64,000 nt of DNA from positions 1,428,059 to 1,492,058 of the forward strand of contig NW_019091372.1 of NCBI RefSeq assembly GCF_001949145.1. The letters are read 5' to 3'. The DNA is from Acanthaster planci. Lineage: Eukaryota; Echinodermata; Asteroidea; Valvatida; Acanthasteridae. Positions 22,176 to 32,148 of this stretch are shown in pieces (position 1 is the stretch's first letter; the number at the start of each line of letters is the position of its first letter). Both the position numbers and the translations under genes were made by a program. The notes beneath the pieces were generated by a model. That model made no database searches. It was not told where the DNA came from and saw nothing but the letters and a program-made list of their open reading frames with translations.

Positions 22176-23078
22176 TGCTTCTCATTGACTCATCGCCATA
22201 GAGGTTTTTTCAGGCTTGCAAGCTACAGAACCCATAGGGCGTTTTTGAGGAATCCTTGGTGTCATCGCAATCAATAAATACTAATCACAGTCTCTTTATT
22301 GTAATTTTGTATCTCACTTTTTAATAATGCCGTTTCAAGCAGGCAGCACAAACCACATTTTGCAGGTTGCATACGTGGGATGAATTTGCCCACATCTGTT
22401 GCAAATTTCAAGGAATTAATCAATAATTTTCAATCCAGAATGCCGGAGTGCTATGAGTTGTGGATTTACGTGTACATCAAACATAAATGCGTCAGTTGGG
22501 GTCCAATTTTGTGTGTGTCCCTGTTGCATCTGACGTACGGTTTTGTAAGATCGGATTGTTACCTTTAATTTCCAAGAGTAATGAATTAATGCAAATTACC
22601 CGTCAAACAAATAGCAATAATTAGAAATCAATTTCAGCAGGGTGTTTCCATGTCAAGTTACATGGGTCAGGTGTAACAGGGACAGAAAATGCCACTCTTT
22701 TGGATCCGGGATTTATAGAATGACCCAAATGCACATTGCGTTGTACAGATATGTACAGTACATGTACACACTGAATGAGCACACAGTGTGTTCCTTTACC
22801 AAAGTACACTGTAGAAGACAGACAACTAATTGAAACAGATGCAGTTGCAGTTTTGAGATCAATGTAGACTTTTTAAACTTCGTTGTCAGATGCACAGAGT
22901 TTCACTAGTGCACATTCATAAATACATCAAATATTTTGTAAAATGAACTTCTGTGGAATTACTCATGCAGGTTTTGCTCTTAAATACCTGCAAGTTTAGA
23001 TTTAAATTGCTCAAGGAAACGGCCAACGTCCACTCAACTTTTATAAATTTACATCATTTGTTTTCCCTCTCTCTACAG

Positions 23079-23100
23079 GTGAAGCCGAATCTCTGTCACC
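23079..23100 (+). other. 5' UTR end of tetraspanin 1 behind a splice acceptor
   Basis: Pyrimidine-rich tract then tctctacag at 23070-23078 marks an acceptor directly before the 22-base leader ending in CACCATGG. The promoter and first exon are therefore further upstream, within 12.9-23 kb or beyond; I could not place them. Confidence 0.7.
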
Positions 23101-26100
23101 ATGGTAACAACACTAGAAAGACGCCAAATGCATCGAGGGTTGCAACGATCCAGATGTTGCAGCCACATTGTCAACATCGTTCTCTTGGTACAGAAACTTT
23201 CTTGCCCCCTATTTTTATGCAAAAGTTACAGCGTCGGGGTTTGTAGTAAAATATTCGTGCTGCGCTGTCCCTTTAAAAAAAAGTGGACGCATTTTAAAAG
23301 AGACATAAAAGTGTTTATTTGAGAAGAAACGGGGAAGTTTTAAGTTTTTTGTGCCCCCCAAAGATCCTTGCCTCCTTCAGAATTCTCAAACTGCCCCGCT
23401 GATGAGCCGCGGCATTCTTATCGTCCAATCAGGTCACGGCGCTGGGAGCCATCGGGGTCAGCGTCTGGATCTTCCTGTCGGTCTGGTCTCACCCAGCCCG
23501 TGAGGGCACCCTCCACGTCCTTGGCATCTCCTACTTGGTCAGCAACATCGTCCCCGCGGCCCTGGGGGTGGTAGTCATCCTGGTCACGATCGTGGGGGTG
23601 TGCGGCTTGTGCGCGACACATCGCTGCACCCTGTTGTGGGTGAGTTTTTTTTCCGGGGCAGGGGGGATCTCGAATTATGGTGTTGCCTCCACCCCTGGCT
23701 TCATCTTTGGCGTAAGAATTGAGAGCAGACTTATCTGAGGAGATGCTGCACGCATAACTGCAACAGGGCTGAGATTTTTTCGAAATAATCTCTTGAAAAC
23801 TGGAAACTCGTGAGTCGGCTGTGAGGTGTTTCACAAATAGAAGTTGACACAGAGTACCAGAAATGGTTAGTCTGAGGGGCGTCTTTAGGGAAACACAACT
23901 GGACACATAGACTCTACCCTCCTGTTGGACTCTTAAAAACCTCTGGATATTATTTTGTGGATATTTCATTTTTCCTCCTGCGCCCGCGCATGCTCCGAGA
24001 TGTGCATTTGGGCAAAAGATGTCAGAAAATCAAGACGTCACGCTTTGTTTACCTATGCCTTTTCCTGTAGGAGCTGGATGCTTTTTGTGTCCAAACTCAT
24101 GGCCATCAGAAAAGCGCACATTGTGAACAAAGCATGACGTCATTATGTTTCAATTCTATTTTGGGCGCCCAATTTGTCAAAGAGATATTTGACATTCGTA
24201 TACCGCCTGTGCCCTGGTGGTTCTTCTCGCTCTCTGTTTCTGATGGAGCCTTGATCCACTTTGCACTGGTGATGAAAGTATGGAGGGCCTTGTGCAACAG
24301 CATTCAAACATTTCAGTTTTAACAACAATTGGATGTCAAGTGAACTGTCTGAATTGGATTTTCAAAGTAGCATTTCATCCATGACATTTGCCTGGAAAGT
24401 TTCTGATCCATTGTAAACTTTCTTGTCTTACAGTATTTTATTTTGCTGATGGTGGCGTTTGTTCTTACGATTGCCGGATCAATTTACAATTTTATCTTTT
24501 ATTTTGAGGTGAGTGCTTACAGCTTTTTTGATGTCTACATTTTTTCCATTTGAAGTCTTGGTAAAATTCCTCAATCTGTTGGCCAAGACCCAATCAAAAT
24601 CAAAGCATTATGATATATTTTCTGGAGTTGATAACACTTGGAAGTTCTCAGGGAAAAATTTTAACTACTTGTAGAAATTTTATGGCAGTTTTGTTCCATG
24701 CTTTCTTCAGTCTGTCCTATTCCGTTGTTTCAATATTCTAATGCAAGTTGTTTTTTGGCAGGAAATAAGGTTTTATCCTCTTGGAACTTACCATTGATAA
24801 ACTCTTTGATCTCACACTCTATCTGTTGACCGTATTTACTAAGGATCAATCATTTTTTTCCCCAGCTTAAAAGCAATATTGAAAGCAGTTTGTCCAGAGG
24901 GGTCAACGAGGAGTACGGACTTTACGGGTTTGAAGAGATTACAAAGAGCGTCGACTCAGTTCAGATAGAGGTACGTACCTGTACGTGCAGAGCAGACGAA
25001 ATAAATGCTGCAGTGAGTGCCCGGCATGGCACTGCATTTGGTGTATGCGGTACCTGCTGAGGGCGCCACATAGCTTTGCAGTGAAAGCCACATTGGGCAT
25101 TCATTAAGGCCATGTTTCAATCTGTACGCTAAGGTTGGAAATGAAGACTGTGGAGAGATTGGTGCCGGGCAAAGGGGTAATGTCGAGGTTCGTTCAGCGT
25201 GCTCTGACAGTCATCCAGTGACGTGCGAAGAAAGTGCAAAGAATTTTGCTGTTGGTTTCCAGCAGAGCCTGAATTTATTTGCATTTTCAAAACGTGCCCC
25301 TCGCAAAATTTGGCCCGGGGTCGGGCATTCAAGGGGAGAAGAGAATAAGATAGATGGCAATCTCGTCTTTTTTTTTTTTTATATGCGGCGGCGCAGTTTG
25401 AGTGCTGCGGTAGTCTGTCTTACAGGGAATGGCGGACCAGCGAGTGGCATCGGTACGAGGGACTGCGGCATTTTACCGAGGCTGACGTGCCCACCGTCCC
25501 ACCTTCCTGCTGCGTCATGACGGCCAACGGCAACATGTCGGAGCCGGTCGACTTGATGAAGTGCTCCTCGCTGCAGTCCACCTACCCCAACGAATTCATG
25601 TACAGCGAGGTAAATCAGCCAAAAGCTCTTTAAGCCCGTAGTCGTATCACAGATAGAGGCTTGTATAGCCCCCCCTCTCCTAATGGAATTTTTCTCTATC
25701 CAGCCTGGCTCTCGTTCAGTGCATTTGGCAAGAAGTTTCAAACCACGAGGGCGTCTTAGTCTGTAGGTGCGTAGTCCGAGCATGATTACTGAAGCAGAAC
25801 CCCACATTTTTGGAAGAATTGGTTTCTGTTCAAAGTCTCCATTGGTGCACTCTATACAGTTGAACCTTGTGAAGATCTGTTCATACCAGATCCTGCTTAT
25901 AACAAGGACAGTTTTAGGTTCCAGTTCTTTGTTCTTCCTTCCTGATGAATATTATAAGGTTCCTGTTATAACAAGGTCATTTGCCAAGTCTGAAGGACTT
26001 CTTATTAACAAGCTTTGACTGTATATATTACGTAAAATCTCAGTCGTGAAAATATGAAATACATCACTGTCACCAAGAATTGATGGGCCTTGTCAGCATC

Positions 26101-27104
26101 TTTCTTCTAGAGCTTGGTTGCATTCAAGAGAAGCCTCGGCATTCTCTCAGGAATTTTCTTTTCTCTCCACAGAGCTGCGCTGAGTTGATCTACTCCTGGC
26201 TGGGCCTATTCGCTTTAATCTTGGCCGTAGCATGCGCAGTGCTCTTCGTTATTGAGGTAGGAAATATTTCAAACAAACCAAATACATGCTGCCTTACCCC
26301 ACCCCGAAACCCATCCACTATTTCAGACAAAAAGTTGAGAGTACAGGGGATTCGCCGCCAAGAAGTTACCACAGAGAGGCCATCGTTCAAATTTTTCAGT
26401 CGACAAAAACATTGCTGACGCACAGCAATTTGCATTTGAGCGAATGTTAGAAGACAACTTGAGAAAATTTTTTTAAACAATCGGGGTATTCCTTGCTTCA
26501 CAAAAAACCCACCTTTTTGTTTAAGAAACACGTTTGAATCTGCAACCCAGAGAGACAATCAGTTGGAATAATTTCAGAGTGGAATAGAACAGATGGGACT
26601 TTGTGGACTGTTTCCCCAGCAGTGCCCTGCGAAACAGGACTCTCTGCGGCAACGTCTTGGTGGCGCACTGCGTAGTGAATCATCTATATTGAAGCAAACA
26701 CTTTCCAACTCCCGACTAAAAAGTTTCATTCCTCTGAGAAAAAACAGACAGTTAGACCATTACCTTTTTCGTCCAAACAAAAGTGGACGACAGTTCCTCT
26801 GACCTCTTGGCAGATTACTAAAAAATTGACGATATCTGGCTATATTTTATGCATCTAATTTCAACTTCTGAGCAGGCACGCCCAGATGGAAAATATGTGT
26901 TAGTTTTAGAGAAAGAGTGATATTGTTTTCTTCGGTTCGTCACAGTTAATCACGGTTGCAGCGTGCGCAGTTTTGTTCCGGTGTCTGGGCCCCGTCCACT
27001 ATGAGGAGCAGAAAATCCTACATCGGCTGAAGGGCTACCCCGACTGGGACAAGCGGGAACGACACGCCCATTCCACCAGACCTGCCCACTCCACCAAGGT
27101 GTAA
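23079..27104 (+). CDS. Tetraspanin 1 of 2, complete (309 residues)
   Basis: Seven coding exons: 23101-23187, 23433-23639, 24434-24508, 24866-24970, 25397-25609, 26173-26256 and 26946-27104, all phase 0. The upstream 23079-23100 is 5' UTR. Four-pass membrane organiser: TM1 about 22-46 with the conserved Asn, TM2 about 62-89 with PAALG, TM3 99-121, TM4 about 236-268. The large loop has six cysteines in tetraspanin order: CCG (161-163), PPSCC (196, 197), KC (214), SC (231). Juxtamembrane cysteines (RCC near 19-20, FRC near 270) are likely palmitoylation sites. The C-terminal tail is unusually long (about 39 residues), charged and ends in a HAHSTRPAHST repeat. No specific vertebrate orthologue is clear. 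The CCG...EWxxSEW start of the loop recalls the CD151/TSPAN11 group, but the rest diverges. Confidence 0.92.
23101..23187 (+). CDS. Tetraspanin 1 coding exon 1
   Basis: Codes residues 1-29. ATG at 23101 is in an ideal context (CACCATGG), 22 bases after a splice acceptor (tctctacag), so at least one non-coding 5' exon lies upstream. Basic N-terminus, RCC, then the first half of TM1. Donor TTG|gtacag is weak but gives the standard tetraspanin intron position inside TM1. Confidence 0.85.
23433..23639 (+). CDS. Tetraspanin 1 coding exon 2 (TM1 end, small loop, TM2)
   Basis: Codes residues 30-98: VTALGAIGVSVWIFLSV completes TM1, a short loop follows, then TM2 with PAALG and VGVCGLCATHRCTLLW, the usual GxxGxxG/C...CLL junction. 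Acceptor ccaatcag, donor TGG|gtgagt. Confidence 0.92.
24034..24141. repeat. Inverted repeat with CRE-like tips in tetraspanin 1 intron 2
   Basis: GACGTCACGCTTTGTTTAC (24034-24052) is the inverted partner of 24123-24141 with two mismatches. The tips hold GACGTCA. Separate from family C, whose ends differ. Confidence 0.55.
24434..24508 (+). CDS. Tetraspanin 1 coding exon 3 (TM3)
   Basis: Exactly 75 nt, coding residues 99-123 starting YFILLMVAFVLTIAGS. This is the TM3 exon, and its length matches the corresponding exon of the second tetraspanin. Acceptor cttacag, donor GAG|gtgagt. Confidence 0.93.
24866..24970 (+). CDS. Tetraspanin 1 coding exon 4 (large loop, helices A/B)
   Basis: 105 nt coding residues 124-158, the charged start of the large extracellular loop before the CCG motif. 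Weakly conserved, as expected for this segment. Acceptor ttccccag, donor GAG|gtacgt. Confidence 0.88.
25397..25609 (+). CDS. Tetraspanin 1 coding exon 5 (cysteine-rich loop)
   Basis: 213 nt coding residues 159-229. FECCGSLSYREW opens with the invariant CCG, and PPSCC and MKCSS supply the other loop cysteines. One N-glycosylation sequon, NMS, at residue 204. Acceptor gcgcag follows a poly-T tract at 25369-25380. Confidence 0.93.
26173..26256 (+). CDS. Tetraspanin 1 coding exon 6 (last loop cysteine, TM4)
   Basis: 84 nt coding residues 230-257: SCAELIYSWLGLFALILAVA. The usual GC before TM4 is SC here. Length is identical to the equivalent exon of the second tetraspanin. Confidence 0.92.
26946..27104 (+). 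CDS. Tetraspanin 1 coding exon 7 (TM4 end, long tail)
   Basis: Codes residues 258-309 and TAA. LITVAACAVLFRCLG ends TM4. The tail PVHYEEQKILHRLKGYPDWD continues with Lys/Arg/His-rich residues and ends in a repeated HST motif. It is much longer than the 7-residue tail of the other tetraspanin. Confidence 0.9.
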   Translation, partial: LITVAACAVLFRCLGPVHYEEQKILHRLKGYPDWDKRERHAHSTRPAHSTKV

Positions 27105-28707
27105 AAGAACACAGTTTCCCTCGTCGGAGGGATCGGACGCACTGTCCGCATGTGCGTGACATGGACACAAAAGTTGGAGTCGGAGGCTTTTTTTTTTTTT
27201 TTTTTTGCGCACGTCTGATGTGGTGCGGCCTCTGATGACTGCGACTTGCGATTCAGCGCGCGTCACTTTCCAGTGGTGTAACGGCACAGGCGGGATTTTG
27301 TCCCAGACCCATTGACCGCGTTTTGCCAGCTTAACAGAGGAATCGCAGTTGCTCTCCAGATAAAAACCGTGACATGACGCACCCTGCTTTCTGCCTGCGG
27401 GTTCAAGGCCCGGGACTAGTAAACCTGCGCCGCACCCTTGTGAGCGTCGGCTCGCAGAGTGAGCCAAGAACAGTTCCCGACAGTACAGGAGAGCTGCTTT
27501 ATATGCTGACAAGCCACAGACTGAAAAAGTTGCTGATCATCAGTCACGGAACCAGGCTAGAGTACACTGTACGATTTCACCACCGGTTACCTGTAGCCTC
27601 TTTTTATGCTGAGCAGTGGCGGTGACCAATAGGAAACTGTTTAAAGAAATACACGCGGAGGTTGTAGTCGCATCTGAATTTGCTGTCCAGAGTGAGGTCA
27701 TTAAGGCCTTTGCTCCATCGGACAAACGCGGAGATGAACCGACAGTAGATGTAACCGTTGCTAGGGAAGCCCATTTTGGACACGGCCTTAAAGGAGACGC
27801 ACCTTGGACTGCAGTTCTTTGAGTTTTTTGTGAGGACATCCTTCCTGATACGGATCTGATCAGGAGGCACCGATGAACAGTTCCACGCAAGGCGCACCTG
27901 CACTGCGTCATACCCTCCCTGTGAGCTCAGCGCCTGACATCAAAGCATCAACCTTCGGACGGAAATCCCTTCAGCCAAGGTGGACAAATGCCTTGCTGTT
28001 CTTCAAAAGATTGAGCTGCCGAGCTAGCCGATGAGTAGTGTTTACCAGGAATTTTTTCAAACAGTACCATTTGTGACATTTCAATATGTATACATCTTTT
28101 TATACCAAATATTTCAAAGTAGTCTTTGGTGCTGGGAAAGTGTAATTACCGTCGTAACAGTACCATGTTCATATCAAGTATTGTACACTTTTTTACCCAA
28201 TATATCCAACTTGAAAATCTTTGATGCTGCAAAAAAGTGTTTGTTTTCTCCTTTGAATATTTGGGAAAATGTAAATCTCACCCTTACACTGTGCCTTGTG
28301 TGATATTTCAGTCGTCATACATTTTTATAGCATATATATATCTTTTCAAATTTCCAATCTTTGGTGGTGGGTAAATGTATGTCTCACACTTTGAATGTAT
28401 GATAAATATTTTCAGTTCTACAAATTTGTAAATAATATTTTGCCCAAATTGCTGTATTTATATTGAAGTTTACAGGTCTAGTCATTTTTTCTTTGCACAA
28501 ATTTCTTACATCAGCTCTTATCTTCAAGCAAACCTGAATTCTCAATTCTGATTGGTCAATCCATGGCAACAGACAATGTGACATACGACTGCATTGCACA
28601 GTTCCTATCAAGCCCTGTGTAATACGCTATTCTTACTCAACATATTGCGCTGTTTTTACTTTAAAAGTATAACGCACAGCTACAAAGTTTAATGTAAATT
28701 CAAAGGT

Positions 28708-28761
28708 GGTGCGTTTGTTGGGGTGTTTGTTTGTTGGGGTGTTTGTTTGTTTGTTTGTTTA
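28708..28761. repeat. (GTTT)n microsatellite
   Basis: GTTTGTTTG units broken twice by GTTGGGGTG. Confidence 0.85.
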
Positions 28762-30065
28762 TTCTGCGTCACGTTTGCTTGAATATAAATTCAATATCAC
28801 ACAGAAAAATGTAGTGCATCTGTGTCTCATATACCACTCGGCCTTCAGCCTCGTGGTAACAGGGTATAGACATTATTCTGTGTACCACTCGCACTCATGA
28901 TTACTAATATTGATACATTTATTCTGATGAACCTGCGGTCTCTAAAATCAAAGTGGAAAATCTAGACTCCCTTTTTTTCCAGCATTTTCTCCACGGTGGC
29001 GACTTTTAATTCCTTGATTGTTTTAGATTTAGAGCCAGGTTTCTTCTCTGACAAAGTTCAGAGTCATCAAAAATGTGGGATTTGGGCTCAGTAATATTTT
29101 TGTAGTGCTAGGAAAATGTCTCCTGGAATTTCATTCAGGAAACTTTGTCAGTTTTTCGTAGATATTTCTCAAGACCGGGATGAAATGTATAAGGGCCACA
29201 TTTCTGTGTCTCCATCCATTTTGAGTAATAGAGTTTAATTATTTTGTGGTATTTTTATATGAAAAGGATCTGTCGGTACCAGGGTATGTAATTTTTCGAT
29301 GCAGTTTTTAAAGTGCTAATTTTTGGGTTGTCTTAATTTCCAATGTACTTAAGAAATGTCTATTTTGTCAATTAATAGATATAAATTGAGCTTTTAGATG
29401 TATATTTTGGGCATATTTTAGACTGTGTACATGAAAACCTCAGCTGGTTAATATTCCTGGAATATTTTTTTATATCTTAGTATTACAGTTGTGGAGATAC
29501 ATACTTGGAAGTATTTTAGTGTTAAAGTAATCTTCAAGGGATCGTGAGGGTAGGTTGGTATTAATTGAAATATTGGCTGGGGAACACTAAACCTTGTTTG
29601 GAAAGCCCTCGTTTGGAATGATGGAGTTAGTGTGCAGAATCTTGGTTAGAATAACCGTTATTGTGAAGCTATTTGGCACAACCAGCTGGGACACTGCTTT
29701 TCTCTTTCACTGTGAGCGGTTTTCGGTGTACGTGAACTTGTGTCCAGATTTTTCTCTAGGCCTACACTGACCTGCAACGTCAGAAGTAACCATTTCTGTT
29801 GTGGCAGGCGTAAAACGCGCAACCGCTGCTCGCCGTGTCTTTGGTCTGTTACACTTATTTGAGAAATGCCAGCTTTCCGAGTGGAACTTTTTTATTGATT
29901 ATTCTGTCTGTCATGCTGACTTGAGCAAACTTCTGTTCAAGTGCACATCATTGTCGCATTGATCCTTGCTGCGGATTTTCCTACAGTTTGATCGTGCATG
30001 ACTGAGTCATCTACTCAGGACTACAGCAATTTACAAATTTGTCAGGATTTACCATAAGCACATTA

Positions 30066-30125
30066 TGTATTGTTCAGAGAGAGGCTGCACTGGCGTGTAT
30101 TGTTCAGGGTGAGGCTGCACTGGCT
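30066..30125. repeat. 30-bp tandem duplication
   Basis: Two copies of TGTATTGTTCAG...GAGGCTGCACTGGC, two mismatches apart. Confidence 0.75.
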
Positions 30126-31595
30126 AATTTTTTTTGGCTGATTGAATGGTATCATAGGTTATAGATTAGTACTGGGACTAATGACATGAAAGTAATAAAA
30201 ATGTACATTACCTTTTAACTTTCACTTGAAGATTCTGGTTTGGGTCCATCAATGAGTTGAATCCCTACATCTAGAGAACATGTCTGGCCTGTAACTAGGT
30301 TTTTGTGGGGGGGAGTCCTCAAAGCGGACCAAGCATAGATCTTTTCCTTTTTTATTTTGAAAAACAGCAGGATTCATGGGCCTGCCAGTATTGTTCATTT
30401 TGGTGTTGGTTGATTAGTTTGGGGGGAGGCGTTGATGGCCTGTTGGGCCATAAATGCTTCCAGCTTCCGTCTCATTAGGAGGAGCATCATGCTTCATCTG
30501 AATTTCGGTCACTCCTTAGGTACCAGTTAAGGTTGACTTTGGACTTCCTTGGAATACTGCCTCTGGTGGATGTGGGGGCAGGGTTTTAACCCCTACTTCG
30601 GGAGGCTGCCAGAAGATAAAAAGAGGCAATTACAACATAGTGCCCTTCTAACCACTTTGGGAGCCCCCCGCCCCCGGGCTAATCCTAGAGCCACTCCAAA
30701 TAGGCACCCGTGCCTCAACAGCTAGGCACGCCTTCAGACGTAGACACTGAGCCGGGGTGTCTTTAAACTGGGAAAACAGTTTAGCGCCCTCAATAATTTT
30801 TTTTTTTACTGTAACTGGACGCCCCTATGAGCGTAATAGTATCGCCCAATTAATTATTTTCATCTGCAGTGCAGCGGCATGAGAGAGCGCGTCTCGTCGA
30901 TCGAGGCGATTGACAGCAATTCATCAAACCTGTCACAGGGATAAATGTTCCTTTTTCATCTAGGACATACAATTCTGATGCGGTAAGTAACATATTAATT
31001 CTTAATTTCCTTTACTGAGAAAACAGATTTCCGTTTGTGCTTGAAATGAACGGTCTTCGGTTGGAATCACAGTCGTGCGCGGAGAAGAGCGAGCTTTTTT
31101 TTCGTGGCATGAGGTTCAGATGTTTGTTTTCTTCACCGAGGATGCGTACCGCGCTGTCTGCCAATTGACAGGGGACAAAAGCGAGTCTACTCTCGGTTGG
31201 CTTCTCAACCATTCCCGGTGCTGGAATCGTTTCAGGATTAAACATCGCCTCCCGCTGCTTCCAACCGTCCTCACACGCCGTGACTAAAGAGGAAATTCTA
31301 ATCATTTCTTTCTGTAGGGTACAATTTACATTCTACATGTACGACCTACTTAAGAGTTATTGGTGTGTGGTAACGGTACTGTGCGCATGCCCTACGTGTA
31401 TTTTCATTATGTTCATTCTTTGCTCTGTGATTTCATCATTGACAAGAACAAGGGGAAAAGTGAATTAGGTTTTCACTCCATTTGCTTCATTTCCTCCCAC
31501 TCATGTTTCTTTCCCTTTTTTTCTCTTTTATAGTTTGCTTTCTTATTTTTTGACATTTTTTGGACTTTTTTTCTGCAAATGTTTAGCATAAGCCC

Positions 31596-31660
31596 AAAAG
31601 GCATTCTTGGAAGGAAAAAGGAGCAAACATTGCCTCCTTTTCCTTCCCACAATGCCTTTT
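31596..31660. repeat. Long-stem hairpin
   Basis: Arms 31596-31623 and 31634-31660 pair over about 27 bases (two mismatches, one bulge) around a 10-base loop. AAAAGGCATT and GGAAGGAAAA lie in the left arm. Could be a foldback repeat or a pre-miRNA-like transcript. Confidence 0.55.
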
Positions 31661-32108
31661 TACCATTGTGCAAAATCACCCATGCAGTATCAGCAATAAG
31701 GCTGATTTTGTAAAACCTGGAACTGGACGAGATACATTTTACGTTCAGTCAGCCCATTGAGAGAGCAAGAGTCAAGAAAATCTATCTGCCATTTTGGAAA
31801 TCTGTTTGTTTTTTTTGTAAAAAAAAAAGGGTTTAAAGGGGGCCTTCTTACTCTCTTGAAAACCTTAAGCGATTTTCTTTTTCCTGGCCTAAATTTCAAA
31901 GTACCATACTGTGCATTATAGAGCCGTCGCGGTCTCCATGCTTAGTGCATTTTGTTTTGAGTAAACCTGCCCAGCTGCCCTGCCCTTTGTCCCTTTAAAT
32001 TTCAGGAACTGAAATTGTAGCACTGTCTGGCCATTTCCAATTTTGAATTTGTTCATTTGTACCTTTTAACTGAAAATTTCTATTGGAAAGATGTTGAAGG
32101 CCAAGTAC

Positions 32109-32148
32109 GTGTACTACAAAAGCTGTTGGCAAAGCAGTTGTAGTACAC
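32109..32148. repeat. Short perfect hairpin
   Basis: GTGTACTACAA and TTGTAGTACAC, 11-bp perfect stem around 18 bases that contain a further CTG/CAG pairing. Confidence 0.5.

Larger units (their letters stand above)
12863..23078. other. Intergenic between divergent genes
   Basis: Separates the fucosyltransferase (minus) from tetraspanin 1 (plus), so their upstream non-coding or short coding exons should lie here. I could not identify them. Content: TIR elements, a (TTG)n run, SINE-like fragments, reverse-transcriptase relics and the first assembly gap. 13.2-14.9 kb and 18.1-19.7 kb show nothing recognisable. Confidence 0.6.
27105..30250. other. Downstream flank / 3' UTR of tetraspanin 1
   Basis: No gene. 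AT-rich from 28 kb; AATAAA at 30194-30199 is one possible distal poly(A) signal. Contains a poly-T run (27189-27206) and the (GTTT)n tract. Confidence 0.45.

Noticed and set aside
23418-23969. 183-residue minus-strand frame
   Set aside because: Antisense shadow of tetraspanin 1 exon 2 running on into the intron.
31012-31305. 97-residue minus-strand frame
   Set aside because: No family resemblance and an overlapping open frame on the other strand; no exon boundaries that fit a gene.
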